This document shows positions 52,884 to 61,948 of a stretch of DNA of 64,000 nucleotides, in pieces. Location: contig JAKSLX010000016.1 of NCBI GenBank assembly GCA_024400915.1, positions 1 through 64,000 on the forward strand, read 5' to 3'. The DNA is from Treponema sp. (GTDB lineage: Bacteria; Spirochaetota; Spirochaetia; Treponematales; Treponemataceae). The notes under the pieces are model-generated. The model was given only the letters and a program-made list of their open reading frames with translations, ran no database searches and was not told the origin of the DNA. The position numbers were made by a program, and so were the translations under genes. Position 1 is the stretch's first letter, and every line of letters starts with the position of its first letter.

Positions 52884-54686
52884 TTAGAAGAATTTTTGAA
52901 AGAGCTTTACTGAAGAAAGAAGCTGGGTGTAAATTAGCTTGGAATATTGTATTGGATAGACGGTCTTTTCCCATTCCGTAGTCTGTGGAATATGGGCAGC
53001 AAATTTTTCCAGCTGCCTTTTTGTAGGGAATACAAGGGATGCAGCATCCTTTGCTTTTGAATTCATTATGAGACTGTCTATTTCACTGAGTTTTGCAAGG
53101 GATTGCTGCATTTTTGTCCTGTCCTTTATGGCTCTGTTTGCAGCTTCGATTCCTTTTTTTGCTATTGATTCAAGTTCGTTAAGGTTCTCAGCGAACTGTT
53201 TTTTTATAAGTTCGAATTCCTCTTTTGAAGCAGATGATTCTGTGGTGTTTTTTTCTGACTCTTCCATGAATATTTTTTTTCTACCATCGACTATCTCCAT
53301 GGAAAGAAAATCTTCAAGGCGGAAAGGTTCTATTCCCTTGATGGCAAGGCTTTCGGTTGTAAGGGAATAAGTTTCCGTTCCCGTCTTTCTTGCGTTTGTA
53401 CACTGATTTTCAAACCACCATGAAAAGAGCGACATCCTTTTGTCCGTTAGAATTGTTTTTCCATCATAATCCTTTGAAATTGAAGGGGAGGCACTGAATA
53501 AAGTTGCTACGCTTTGGCTTTCTGCATTGCCAGTTCTTGTGCTTGCACTATGGGCTTTTTCTTCAAACCGTGAACCTCTGATGTGTGTTTCTTTCCCCGG
53601 AAAACCAAGATCCATTCCTGCCATGAATATTTTTGTGGAACCGCATAGCCTTGCAAAATCCCATGCGCTTGTCGTTACGCTTCCGCCGGCTGCAAGCTTT
53701 CCCTTATCTCCTGTTTTTGCTTCAAAAAACTGTCCGATAGGGAACATTGAAGAATAGAGAACCGTTTCCTTGCATTTGAACCTGAGGACTGAAGGATATG
53801 CTGCAATTTCCGTTATGAGCACTGAAGTTGGGGAAGAAAGAAATTCCAGATGCATTGAAGCATAATACTGGGGGTCCGTAAGGATTATGAAATCAGGTTC
53901 AACCTTTTGCTTAAGGCATGCGTGAAGTGCCGTATCAACACAGACAATCACTGCCCGTTTTTTTATTTCCGAAAGGCTAGGAAGAATTCTCTGAAGACTT
54001 GGTCCTGCCGCAAGAATCACAAATGGAATATCTTTCCCGAGTCCTGAATATTTTTTTACGCCGTCAAAAAGATTCAGGTAGTCAAGGTTTCTGCAGCTAT
54101 TGCTAAGCCAGAGTTTTGCAAACTTCTCAAGGGTATTTGTGTTTATTTCCTCTTTCTTGGCATTTTGAGAAAGGGTATTTTCAATGGCCTGAAAGTAATT
54201 TTCGTTGTGCGAAACTTGAGCCTTTGTCCTGAATATCTTTGTGTTGTCAGCCTTGCATTTAGAAATTACAGCAGCTGCTTCTTCTACCTCTGCTTCAAGA
54301 ACAATGATTATTTTCTGATGTGTAAAAATGGGAGTCCAGTCCACGTCTGTGAGGGCTGAAAAAAATCTGGAAGAATCCTTTTCTATGAGGATAATGGTTG
54401 CGTCCGGATTTTTTTTTGCCAATGCAATGGGAGCATATCCAAGACCAAATCCAAGAAATATGGCGTATTCATGTTTGGCGGGTTCAAAGGTTTCTGCAAT
54501 GGCCTCTGCTTCTCGTTCCGGGTTGTATTTTGAGTGAAGCATAAGGGAACCTGATTTTGCAGTAACGGATCCATTCTTTGCTGTTTCAAGGATTATGCCC
54601 TTGTCTGGTTCTGCTTTCAGGTTTGCTGCTAGGGCCGGGAATCTTTCCCTGAACAGATTAAGGTTGCTATTCCAAAAAGAGTTCAA
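52884..54686 (-). CDS. DUF115 / motility-associated glycosyltransferase-like protein
   Basis: A 600-residue protein of the DUF115 (MptE-like, Maf) family. The N-terminal part holds a Rossmann-like section (YAIFLGFGLGYAPIAL near 75). The DUF115 core starts at about residue 220 with IPFVILAAGPSLQ and continues with VCVDTALHACL, PDFIILTDPQYY and FMAGMDLGF. The C-terminal 150 residues are helical. Maf proteins add nonulosonic acid sugars to flagellins in several bacteria, and Treponema flagella are glycosylated, so flagellin glycosylation is a fair inference. The start is a TTG at 54686, overlapping the transpeptidase stop by 20 bases, with GGAG upstream. Confidence 0.82.
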   Translation of the reverse strand: MNSFWNSNLNLFRERFPALAANLKAEPDKGIILETAKNGSVTAKSGSLMLHSKYNPEREAEAIAETFEPAKHEYAIFLGFGLGYAPIALAKKNPDATIILIEKDSSRFFSALTDVDWTPIFTHQKIIIVLEAEVEEAAAVISKCKADNTKIFRTKAQVSHNENYFQAIENTLSQNAKKEEINTNTLEKFAKLWLSNSCRNLDYLNLFDGVKKYSGLGKDIPFVILAAGPSLQRILPSLSEIKKRAVIVCVDTALHACLKQKVEPDFIILTDPQYYASMHLEFLSSPTSVLITEIAAYPSVLRFKCKETVLYSSMFPIGQFFEAKTGDKGKLAAGGSVTTSAWDFARLCGSTKIFMAGMDLGFPGKETHIRGSRFEEKAHSASTRTGNAESQSVATLFSASPSISKDYDGKTILTDKRMSLFSWWFENQCTNARKTGTETYSLTTESLAIKGIEPFRLEDFLSMEIVDGRKKIFMEESEKNTTESSASKEEFELIKKQFAENLNELESIAKKGIEAANRAIKDRTKMQQSLAKLSEIDSLIMNSKAKDAASLVFPTKRQLEKFAAHIPQTTEWEKTVYPIQYSKLIYTQLLSSVKLFQKFF

Positions 54687-56541
54687 TGGTCATGTTCTCC
54701 GTTACAGGTGTTCCAGGTTCTGGATTCTGATCAACGACCCAGCCTTCCCCGTCAATGACAATCTTGATGTCAGTTCTGTCCAAAAGCGGAAGAAGGTCTC
54801 TTTTTGATCTTCCCTTAAAATCAGGAACGAGTTTTGAAACCTTGAGTGGCTTGATTTCATTAAGCGAGAATTTTCCGGAATGTTCAAGGCTTGCTGCATT
54901 GTCACGGTTGATTCCAAGGTGGTCAATGATTTCATCGGCAGCATCAGCAATGACAGGGGCTACGATTCTTCCTGCATAGGTTTCTCCTTTTGCTTTCTGG
55001 ATGACGATATAGAGGATTACCTGAGGATTGTTTACAGGAAAGATTGCCATACAGTTGGAAAGGAAGTCTGTGTTGCTGTATCCACCGTGAACAGGATCTG
55101 CCATCTGGGCCGTACCGGTTTTTACACCAATGGAAATGTCGCGAAGGGATGCCTTTGTTCCTGTACCGCTCTGTGCGGTGGTCTCCATGCAGCTTAAAAG
55201 GTATTCTGCCGTAGAAGTTCTGAGGACCCTGTTTCCGTAGGTTGCTTCATGCTGGTATTTAACATTGCCGTCAATATCCGTAATGCGCTGAATGAAGGTT
55301 GGCTTTATTAGGACTCCACGGTTTGCAAGGACAGAAGCGGCCTGAACCATCTGAAGTGCACTTACGCTTATTTCCTGACCGATGGACATGGTTGGCTTAC
55401 TGCGGGCAGACCAGTATTTGTCATTCTGGTTTTTGACAGAACCCCTTGTTTCAGAAGGAAGTTCTACTCCGGTTCGTTCTCCAAATCCAAAGAGTCTTAC
55501 ATAGGAAAGAAAATCTTCAGTACTTATTTTTTCACTCATCTGGGAGAGTGCATCGTTGCAGGAAAATTTAAGTGCTGTCCTAGCATTGAGCCATCCGTGA
55601 TGTTCAAGACATGTGATTTTTATTGTTTCTCCAAGATTTGTCTTTCTCTTGTAAATACCGTCGCAAAGAAAACTGTCATCCGGTGTAATCGATTCAGAGT
55701 TAAGGAAAGCGGCTACGGAAAAAATCTTGAAAACGCTTCCTGGTTCATAGGCCGTGATGGAAGGTCTGTCAGTTTTTTCAGAAGTTGTAGCAAGCCCGTA
55801 TTCGTTCAGGTTTGCAGAAGGAAGACTGATGTATGAAAGAATTTCTCCGTTTGTTGCATCTGATGCAATGAGCATGATGCTTTCTGCCTGTGTTGTAGCC
55901 AGAGCATTCTGTGCAATTTTCTGAAGCTTGTACTGAAGACCTGAATCAATCGTAAGGTAAACATTGTCACCGTGAATTGTTCCGGGAGAAGTAAGATCTG
56001 GTTCGGGAGAGAGAACTGTCTGCTGTGAATATTCTATTCCGCTTAATCCTACGCCGTCGTCTCCCATGTATCCGATGAGCTGGCTTGCAAGATTATTTTC
56101 CGGATAGATACGTCCTGGAATTTTATCAAAGCGAACGAAATTTGAATAACCGTTTTCACTTACAATTTTTATCAGTTCGTCATATTGATCCTGAGTGATT
56201 TTTTTCCTGATGTAGATGAAGCTTGATTTTCTGTTCTCCTCGATTTTTTCCTGTATTTCATCTGGTGAACAGTTGAGGACTGGTGAAATGTTGCTTGCAA
56301 ATTCCTCAGGAGATTTTATGAGTTTTGGAGTAACTACAAAGTGATAGAAATTTGTCTGGACTGCAAGAGGTTTTCCGTTTCTATCTACTATTGACCCTCG
56401 TTCAACTACAGTTGCAGAAGGAATAAATTTTTTCTGAGGACCAAAAGCTAGGCTGGTGAATTTCCAGACAACCAAAACAGCCAGAAGACCAAGGCCTACG
56501 AGGTTAATAATCAATCCGCTTTTCTTGAAATGAGAATTCAT
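54667..56541 (-). CDS. Penicillin-binding protein transpeptidase (FtsI/PBP2-like) with PASTA domain
   Basis: A class B PBP of 624 residues that cross-links septal or lateral peptidoglycan. It has one N-terminal membrane segment at about residues 9-28, the dimerisation region with RGSIVDRNGKPLAV near 48, and a transpeptidase domain with the catalytic serine in GSVFK near 280, SCN near 340 and KTGTAQ near 490. The last 60 residues form a single PASTA domain (VPDFKGRSKRDLLPLL onward), a peptidoglycan-sensing module. The ATG overlaps the lepB stop by 4 bases. FtsI is the more likely counterpart because of the PASTA domain, but this is not certain. Confidence 0.92.
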   Translation of the reverse strand: MNSHFKKSGLIINLVGLGLLAVLVVWKFTSLAFGPQKKFIPSATVVERGSIVDRNGKPLAVQTNFYHFVVTPKLIKSPEEFASNISPVLNCSPDEIQEKIEENRKSSFIYIRKKITQDQYDELIKIVSENGYSNFVRFDKIPGRIYPENNLASQLIGYMGDDGVGLSGIEYSQQTVLSPEPDLTSPGTIHGDNVYLTIDSGLQYKLQKIAQNALATTQAESIMLIASDATNGEILSYISLPSANLNEYGLATTSEKTDRPSITAYEPGSVFKIFSVAAFLNSESITPDDSFLCDGIYKRKTNLGETIKITCLEHHGWLNARTALKFSCNDALSQMSEKISTEDFLSYVRLFGFGERTGVELPSETRGSVKNQNDKYWSARSKPTMSIGQEISVSALQMVQAASVLANRGVLIKPTFIQRITDIDGNVKYQHEATYGNRVLRTSTAEYLLSCMETTAQSGTGTKASLRDISIGVKTGTAQMADPVHGGYSNTDFLSNCMAIFPVNNPQVILYIVIQKAKGETYAGRIVAPVIADAADEIIDHLGINRDNAASLEHSGKFSLNEIKPLKVSKLVPDFKGRSKRDLLPLLDRTDIKIVIDGEGWVVDQNPEPGTPVTENMTIELFLE

Positions 56542-57044
56542 CTGACCTTAATCCTGCCCAAAATATTCATGCGGGGAACAAAACCATATGTTCTGGAATC
56601 TATGGAATTTAAGTGGTTGTCTCCGATTACAAGAACGGTTCCCTCTGGCACAAAACTGGTTTCCTTAAGCAAGTTGTACTGCAATTCTGTCAGCGGGTAT
56701 TCTTTGTCCCTGATTCTCAAAGTATACTCTGAATCCATTGAATATTCTAGTAGAGTGTTTTCTACCGCCACGCACCTTTTTACCACAAGCCTGCCTTTAT
56801 AAAGAAAAACTACGACTTCATTTTCTGCGGGAGAATTCCAGGAAAGCAGCAGACTGCTTCCAAATGGTTTTGCAATGCCATAAGCCAGTTTGTTCACAAA
56901 AATCTTTTGCCCGTTGCAAAGGGTAGGCTCCATGGAACTTCCGCTTACTACCAGTATATCAAGGATGAAAATTTTTATGAAAATACCTATACAAATGCCG
57001 ATTATAAGTGATTTTACGTATCCAGGTATTCTTTTTTTCCTCAT
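56538..57044 (-). CDS. lepB: Signal peptidase I
   Basis: Membrane-bound serine protease that removes signal peptides from exported proteins. The 168-residue protein starts at the ATG at 57044 with a basic stretch (MRKKRIPGYVK) and one membrane segment. The catalytic serine is in SGSSMEPTL near residue 38, the general-base lysine in VVKRCVAVE near 88, and box E reads GDNHLNSIDSR near 140, which fits the family GDN-x4-DSR pattern. No ribosome binding site is evident. It starts the operon with the transpeptidase and the DUF115 gene. The frame is open from 57143, but that region overlaps the divergent gene. Confidence 0.92.
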   Translation of the reverse strand: MRKKRIPGYVKSLIIGICIGIFIKIFILDILVVSGSSMEPTLCNGQKIFVNKLAYGIAKPFGSSLLLSWNSPAENEVVVFLYKGRLVVKRCVAVENTLLEYSMDSEYTLRIRDKEYPLTELQYNLLKETSFVPEGTVLVIGDNHLNSIDSRTYGFVPRMNILGRIKVR

Positions 57045-57103
57045 ATATAATACATCGTCAATTATGTCTAATATCGGATAATTTTTTTGTCGATAATCAA
57101 TAC

Positions 57104-58288
57104 ATGGAAGTAATCGATTGTTTTGAAGCAAGCAGCAGACCAAGAAGAGTTAAGAGGGGGAGTGCCGGTGCAGTCACAGCCGGACAATCTGTATTTTCAA
57201 TCAGTGCTCCTTCTATTTTCATCAGTGGATTTTCAATCCATTCGTCATGGGAAAAATTTTGTGGAAAAGTTTCACTCGCATGTCTTCGTATCAGGCAGGG
57301 ATCAAAATTTCTCCTTGTAATTCCTGCAGTTGCAGCATTCTGTGCCGTTCCTTTCGGAATCTCAAAACTCATAAATTATCAGGAAAGTTTTTTCCATCAG
57401 ATTGATATGAACACTTCCTTTTCAAGCGAAAAGGATCTTCTTGATGGTGCCATGTCAGAATTTGCTTTTGGACAGAGCAGTTACTATGACAGTGAAGGAA
57501 ACATCTTTACGGATGACAGTGTAAAAGTTATGGCATCTTCAAGCGTCATGAAAGAAGCTGTTTCCTTTCAGAAATATACTGTAAAACAGGGCGATACCAT
57601 CAGTGGCATTTGCCAGAAGTTCGGACTTTCAAACATTTCGACATTGATTGCCGTAAACAAAATCGATAATGTTCGTTCGGTTTATTCTGGACAAAAACTG
57701 AAGGTCCCTTCAATGGATGGCCTTGTTCATGTTGTTTCAAAAAACGAAAGCATCGCTTCCATTGCAAAGAAATACAATGCCTCGGTAACAGATATCATTG
57801 ATACAAATGATCTTTCGTCTGAAGTCCTTATGGAGGGAGCTGAACTTTTTATTCCTGGTGCAAGACTTGATTCTAATACCCTTCAGAAGGCCATGGGAGA
57901 AATATTCACGAATCCACTTAAGGTAAAATACAGGATTACTTCAAGATTTGGCCACAGACTTGATCCTATTACTGGAGTTGCATCAACACATAAAGGTCTT
58001 GATATGGCTTGTCCAACAGGAACTCCAATCTATGCCTGCAGGAGCGGAAGGGTTTTGAAGGCATCTTTCTCAAGTCTGTATGGAAATTATGTTGTAATTG
58101 AACATGTTGACGGATATCAGACTCTTTATGCACACATGAGCAAGAGTATTGCAAAAAAAGGCGACAGGGTTTCTCAGGGAACAAAAATCGGTCTCGTTGG
58201 AAATACTGGCTATTCAACAGGTCCTCATCTTCATCTTACCGTATACAAGAATTACAAGCCTGTTGATCCACTTACTGTAATTAAATAG
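57104..58288 (+). CDS. LysM-M23 peptidoglycan endopeptidase
   Basis: A 394-residue envelope protein. A hydrophobic segment near residues 67-88 would anchor it in the inner membrane. Two LysM modules follow (YTVKQGDTISGICQKFGLS near 165 and HVVSKNESIASIAKKYNAS near 215), then an M23 metallopeptidase domain with SRFGHRLDP, THKGLDMACPTGTPI (zinc ligands His and Asp), and GPHLHLTVY near 375. All zinc residues are present. It would cut peptide cross-links. The ATG at 57104 is preferred to 57008, which would overlap lepB. GATAAT lies 6 bases before it, and no Shine-Dalgarno site is seen. Confidence 0.9.
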   Translation: MEVIDCFEASSRPRRVKRGSAGAVTAGQSVFSISAPSIFISGFSIHSSWEKFCGKVSLACLRIRQGSKFLLVIPAVAAFCAVPFGISKLINYQESFFHQIDMNTSFSSEKDLLDGAMSEFAFGQSSYYDSEGNIFTDDSVKVMASSSVMKEAVSFQKYTVKQGDTISGICQKFGLSNISTLIAVNKIDNVRSVYSGQKLKVPSMDGLVHVVSKNESIASIAKKYNASVTDIIDTNDLSSEVLMEGAELFIPGARLDSNTLQKAMGEIFTNPLKVKYRITSRFGHRLDPITGVASTHKGLDMACPTGTPIYACRSGRVLKASFSSLYGNYVVIEHVDGYQTLYAHMSKSIAKKGDRVSQGTKIGLVGNTGYSTGPHLHLTVYKNYKPVDPLTVIK

Positions 58289-58301
58289 AGGAAAGTAGAA
58301 A

Positions 58302-60518
58302 ATGAAAAACAAATATCTGCTTAACTATCTTCTGGGAACAATTATTCTTGTTTCTGCTACCAGCGTCTATGCCGGAGTAAGGCTTGATGACATTGATGTG
58401 GGTACTGATGACCGCCTTCTTTTTACTGCTGAACAGAAGATTCCCGGAGTTGCTGAATACAAGAGCCTTTACTGCACAAAACTTGGAGATGAAAAAATAA
58501 AGTCTGCTCCTGTTCTGCTTACCTGTTTCCCTGAAAGAATGGAGCTTCTTGATGAAGGAAAGATTCTTCAGGTCAGAAATATTGACGGCCTTTCAAGATT
58601 CAGCACTGAAGAAGGAAAGATTACAAGAATAAGCGACGGTAAGCGCGAAAAGATAATACGCACTTTCCCAGTGTCTGCAAGTCCAGACGGCAAATGGTAT
58701 TGTACTGTTGAACCGGTAAGAAAGGCTTCAGGAAACCTTATTCTTGTAAATTCAAAAACTCTGCTTCAGAAGACTTTGATTGAAAATGTTGATCTTGACT
58801 ATTCTTCAGTTAAAGTAAAATGGGCTCCGGATGGAAAAGCTCTCCTCTATGAAAATAATGGCGGAGTATATTTTTCAACTCCTGATGCAGTTTTTAAGAA
58901 TCTTCAGGTAAACGAAAGCTTCAGAAAAATTGGAGAAGGGTCAATTGACAGTGTTCAGTGGACTCAGACAAAAAAAATAATCTACCTTAAGGATGATGTT
59001 GTATACAGCATCGAACAGAATGAACTGTATACACGTGGCCTCTATTCTACTCTTGTAGGAAACGGAAAAATCATTGCCCGTCTTCCTGTTGAATTCAATT
59101 GCCTTTCTGACAAATTCTGGTGTAATGGAAGCGGAAGTAGAATTGCCGTAATTTCAAGAGGTAATATCCTGTCGCTTTATTCTGTGTCAGGAGATGAAAA
59201 AAACAAGTTTGCAAAAATAGACCTAATATGTCCGCTTACGGAAGTTTCCGGCACTTCATTGGGGTATGAGTTGTTCTGGAATGGAGAAGGAAAAGCTCTC
59301 CTGTGGAATGACTGCCTTGATTACACTACCAATGAAAGGACAGGAACCCTTTATTCTGTAGAATCGGAAATGCAGGTTCTTGCTGCTGCTAAAAAATCAA
59401 TCAATCCAATTCTTTCTCCTGACAGCAAGAAAATTGTCTACACAGACAGAGGTGTTCTAAAGGTTTTTGACATTACTTCCATGACGGAAACTGCATCCTT
59501 TAACAAGGAACCGGTAATCTCCGCCGTGTGGGCTGGCAGAAGCGGTCTTTACGTTGGCGGCAGAAATACAGTAAGTTTTCTTAATCTCGTGAGCCAGGAA
59601 TCAAAGGTTCTTTTCCTTTCTTCCGCAGAAAGTGCCTACTGGTATGCAGGCTTTATTGTTACGAGCATTCCGGGAGAAAATGGATATTATTGTTATGATT
59701 CGGAAAGAAACATCTGGGTGGAATACAAGATTCCGGATGTCATATTGAAGGCAAATGATAGGAACGGCAAGTATCGTGCCTATGTTGGAAAAGCAACAAA
59801 TCAAAAATATGAAAATACTATCTTTGTTCGTTCTCTTGCAGGAAAAACAAATACATATTCTATTTTCCCTGATTCAATCATTGAATGTGATGATGTAAAG
59901 AGGGTCGCACTTGCATTTGATGCAATGGAAAATGCCGAAGGTCTTGGCAAGGTCCTCAACACTATTTCTGAATATGGCGTTAAGGGAACTTTCTTTGTAA
60001 ACGGAGAATTCATCAGGCGGTATCCGGAGAAAACAAGACTCATTGCGAGTTCAGGAAACGACTGCGGTTCACTTTTCTACACGGCTGCAGATCTGGTTGA
60101 AAATAATTTCATGATTGACAGCAGTTTCATTACCAGAGGTCTTGCACGTAATGAAGACGAATACTTTTCTGTAGCTCATCGGGAACTTTCGCTGTTGTGG
60201 CATGCACCATATTACCATGATACTGAGCTCATAAGGATGTCAGGTACTGCGGCGGGGTATGAATATGTTTCAGCCTTTGCAAAATTCACTGACAGGACTA
60301 CGTATGAAAGATCTTATGCTAAAAAGGAAGAGTACAAGTCTGCGGCAGAAATAATCAATGGGCTTACTGAAGTTCTTGAGGACGGAATGATAATACCTGT
60401 TTGCATTGGTAAGGCAAACGGAACCAGAAAAGATTACGTGTATGAAAAACTTGATGTCCTGATTTCATCTATTCTCGAGTGTGGTTATGAAATTACAGAC
60501 GTACAGGGATTAAAATAA
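58302..60518 (+). CDS. Secreted propeller protein fused to an inactive NodB-like domain
   Basis: A 738-residue protein with a signal peptide (cleavage near VYA-GVR at residue 24). Residues about 30-520 form a WD40/TolB-like propeller with turns such as ASPDGKWYC, WAPDGKALLYE and LSPDSKKIVYT. Residues about 535-738 have the outline of a polysaccharide deacetylase (YGVKGTFFVNGEFI is typical). The active site is eroded: TFDD reads AFDA, the two metal-binding histidines are missing (GSLFYTAADL), and the RxPY motif reads HAPY. A binding or regulatory role is more likely than deacetylation. AGAGGAAAG precedes the ATG, 13 bases after the M23 gene. The end overlaps the convergent dacA end by 9 bases. 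Confidence 0.8.
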   Translation: MKNKYLLNYLLGTIILVSATSVYAGVRLDDIDVGTDDRLLFTAEQKIPGVAEYKSLYCTKLGDEKIKSAPVLLTCFPERMELLDEGKILQVRNIDGLSRFSTEEGKITRISDGKREKIIRTFPVSASPDGKWYCTVEPVRKASGNLILVNSKTLLQKTLIENVDLDYSSVKVKWAPDGKALLYENNGGVYFSTPDAVFKNLQVNESFRKIGEGSIDSVQWTQTKKIIYLKDDVVYSIEQNELYTRGLYSTLVGNGKIIARLPVEFNCLSDKFWCNGSGSRIAVISRGNILSLYSVSGDEKNKFAKIDLICPLTEVSGTSLGYELFWNGEGKALLWNDCLDYTTNERTGTLYSVESEMQVLAAAKKSINPILSPDSKKIVYTDRGVLKVFDITSMTETASFNKEPVISAVWAGRSGLYVGGRNTVSFLNLVSQESKVLFLSSAESAYWYAGFIVTSIPGENGYYCYDSERNIWVEYKIPDVILKANDRNGKYRAYVGKATNQKYENTIFVRSLAGKTNTYSIFPDSIIECDDVKRVALAFDAMENAEGLGKVLNTISEYGVKGTFFVNGEFIRRYPEKTRLIASSGNDCGSLFYTAADLVENNFMIDSSFITRGLARNEDEYFSVAHRELSLLWHAPYYHDTELIRMSGTAAGYEYVSAFAKFTDRTTYERSYAKKEEYKSAAEIINGLTEVLEDGMIIPVCIGKANGTRKDYVYEKLDVLISSILECGYEITDVQGLK

Positions 60519-61943
60519 ACCTGCGGTTCTATATACAAGTTTTCCCCAAATACGGCCAAGGACATTTTGTCTTTGGCTTTTTCTGTCTGCTACAAGAGGT
60601 ATGGTTCTTAAAGTTTTCCCTTCAAGGCTGTAGGTAAGGGTTCCAAGCTCCTGTCCGCATTCAATCTGTCCAAAGAGGTATGATGGAATGTTTGCAGTAA
60701 CATGTATTTTTGAGGCTGCATCTTCCGGTGAGGATCCGGTAATGTAAGGGACTGAAAATCTTTCATCTACTGCAGGTATGAGCCTGATGCTTTTTTCATA
60801 GGAACCGGAAAGGCCTACAACAAAAGAATGTTCCGTCCCTTCAGGAATGTAAGGGGCAAATTTACCGAAGGCAAATTCCATCAGTGTAGTTCCGTCAAGA
60901 ACTCTGTATTTGTTACCCTGAACACTGCCTTTGCCAGGTCCCTTCATCGTGATGGACAGAAATCTTCTCTTTCCTCTTTGGGCAGTAAGGGCAAGATTGT
61001 ATCCGCTTTCATAGATGAAGCCAGTCTTGAGCCCATCGCAGCCGTCAAGAATTCCGAGGAGTTTGTTTGTGTTGTATTGGATGACTGCGTCCGAATCCCC
61101 TTTTTCTCTTTGATCCAATGGAAGGTTTTTTTCAAGGGGGTACATGAGGACTTTCTGACTGTGGTAGTCATCGATTGCTTCCGGAAAATCCCTGATGTAG
61201 ATTCTGCAGAATGAAGCAAACTCACGTGCTGTTGTAATATTTTCTTCACTGTATCCGCTGGATTCTACGAAATGTGTTTTCTTAAGACCAAGGTTTCTGA
61301 TGACTCTGTTCATTCTTTCAACAAAGGAATCCATGTCCTTGCATACATAGTTTGCAACTGCAATGGAAGCATCGTTACCACTTGCAATTGCAAGGCCAAG
61401 CAAAAGTTCTCGTAAGGTTACTTTCTGTCCTTCTCCAAGAAACATGATGGAAGCATCTGAAGGAAGGTTTTTTGCCCAGCTTTGAGGTGGAAGCGGAACT
61501 ACATCGTCAAGGGAAACTTCTCCGTTTCTTACGGCTTCGTAGACAACATACATTTCAACAAGCTTGGTCATTGATGCAGGAGGTATTTCCATGTCTGCAT
61601 TTTTTTCAAAAAGTACATTGCCTGTTTCCTGATCGATGATGATGGCGCTTTCTGCATTGATGTCAAGGTTTGCAGGAATCGTGTGGTATGGAAGTGGCTT
61701 TACTATTGGGTCTGGGAAATTCTTTTCCATTGTGCTTTTAAAAAGTTCCGACTGCAGTTCATTCAAATCCGCCGGATTTTTGGGACTCATGAGCCTGTGG
61801 ACAGAAATCCCCAGGCATACAGTAAATACAGTCAGGAAAAGAAAAACCAAAGCAAGGACTGGAAGGAAAGGAACCTGCCGTTGCTTTGACTTTTTAGGTG
61901 CTGATTCATCATCAAAAAAATAATCTGGAGAAAAATTTTCCAT
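60510..61943 (-). CDS. dacA: D-alanyl-D-alanine carboxypeptidase (PBP5/DacA-like)
   Basis: A penicillin-binding protein that trims the terminal D-Ala from peptidoglycan stem peptides. The three motifs are SMTK (serine near residue 123), SGN near 188 and KTG near 305. The C-terminal domain after about residue 370 is beta-rich as in PBP5. Unusually, the N-terminus is a charged stretch of about 25 residues and then one membrane segment at about 27-48, so it is held by an uncleaved N-terminal anchor. It starts 5 bases after aroC, in the same operon. Confidence 0.92.
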   Translation of the reverse strand: MENFSPDYFFDDESAPKKSKQRQVPFLPVLALVFLFLTVFTVCLGISVHRLMSPKNPADLNELQSELFKSTMEKNFPDPIVKPLPYHTIPANLDINAESAIIIDQETGNVLFEKNADMEIPPASMTKLVEMYVVYEAVRNGEVSLDDVVPLPPQSWAKNLPSDASIMFLGEGQKVTLRELLLGLAIASGNDASIAVANYVCKDMDSFVERMNRVIRNLGLKKTHFVESSGYSEENITTAREFASFCRIYIRDFPEAIDDYHSQKVLMYPLEKNLPLDQREKGDSDAVIQYNTNKLLGILDGCDGLKTGFIYESGYNLALTAQRGKRRFLSITMKGPGKGSVQGNKYRVLDGTTLMEFAFGKFAPYIPEGTEHSFVVGLSGSYEKSIRLIPAVDERFSVPYITGSSPEDAASKIHVTANIPSYLFGQIECGQELGTLTYSLEGKTLRTIPLVADRKSQRQNVLGRIWGKLVYRTAGLF

Positions 61944-61948
61944 GTCTA

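Noticed and set aside
60510..60518. Nine-base overlap of convergent genes considered as a frameshift
   Set aside because: Both protein ends are complete and in frame; short convergent overlaps are common in compact genomes.
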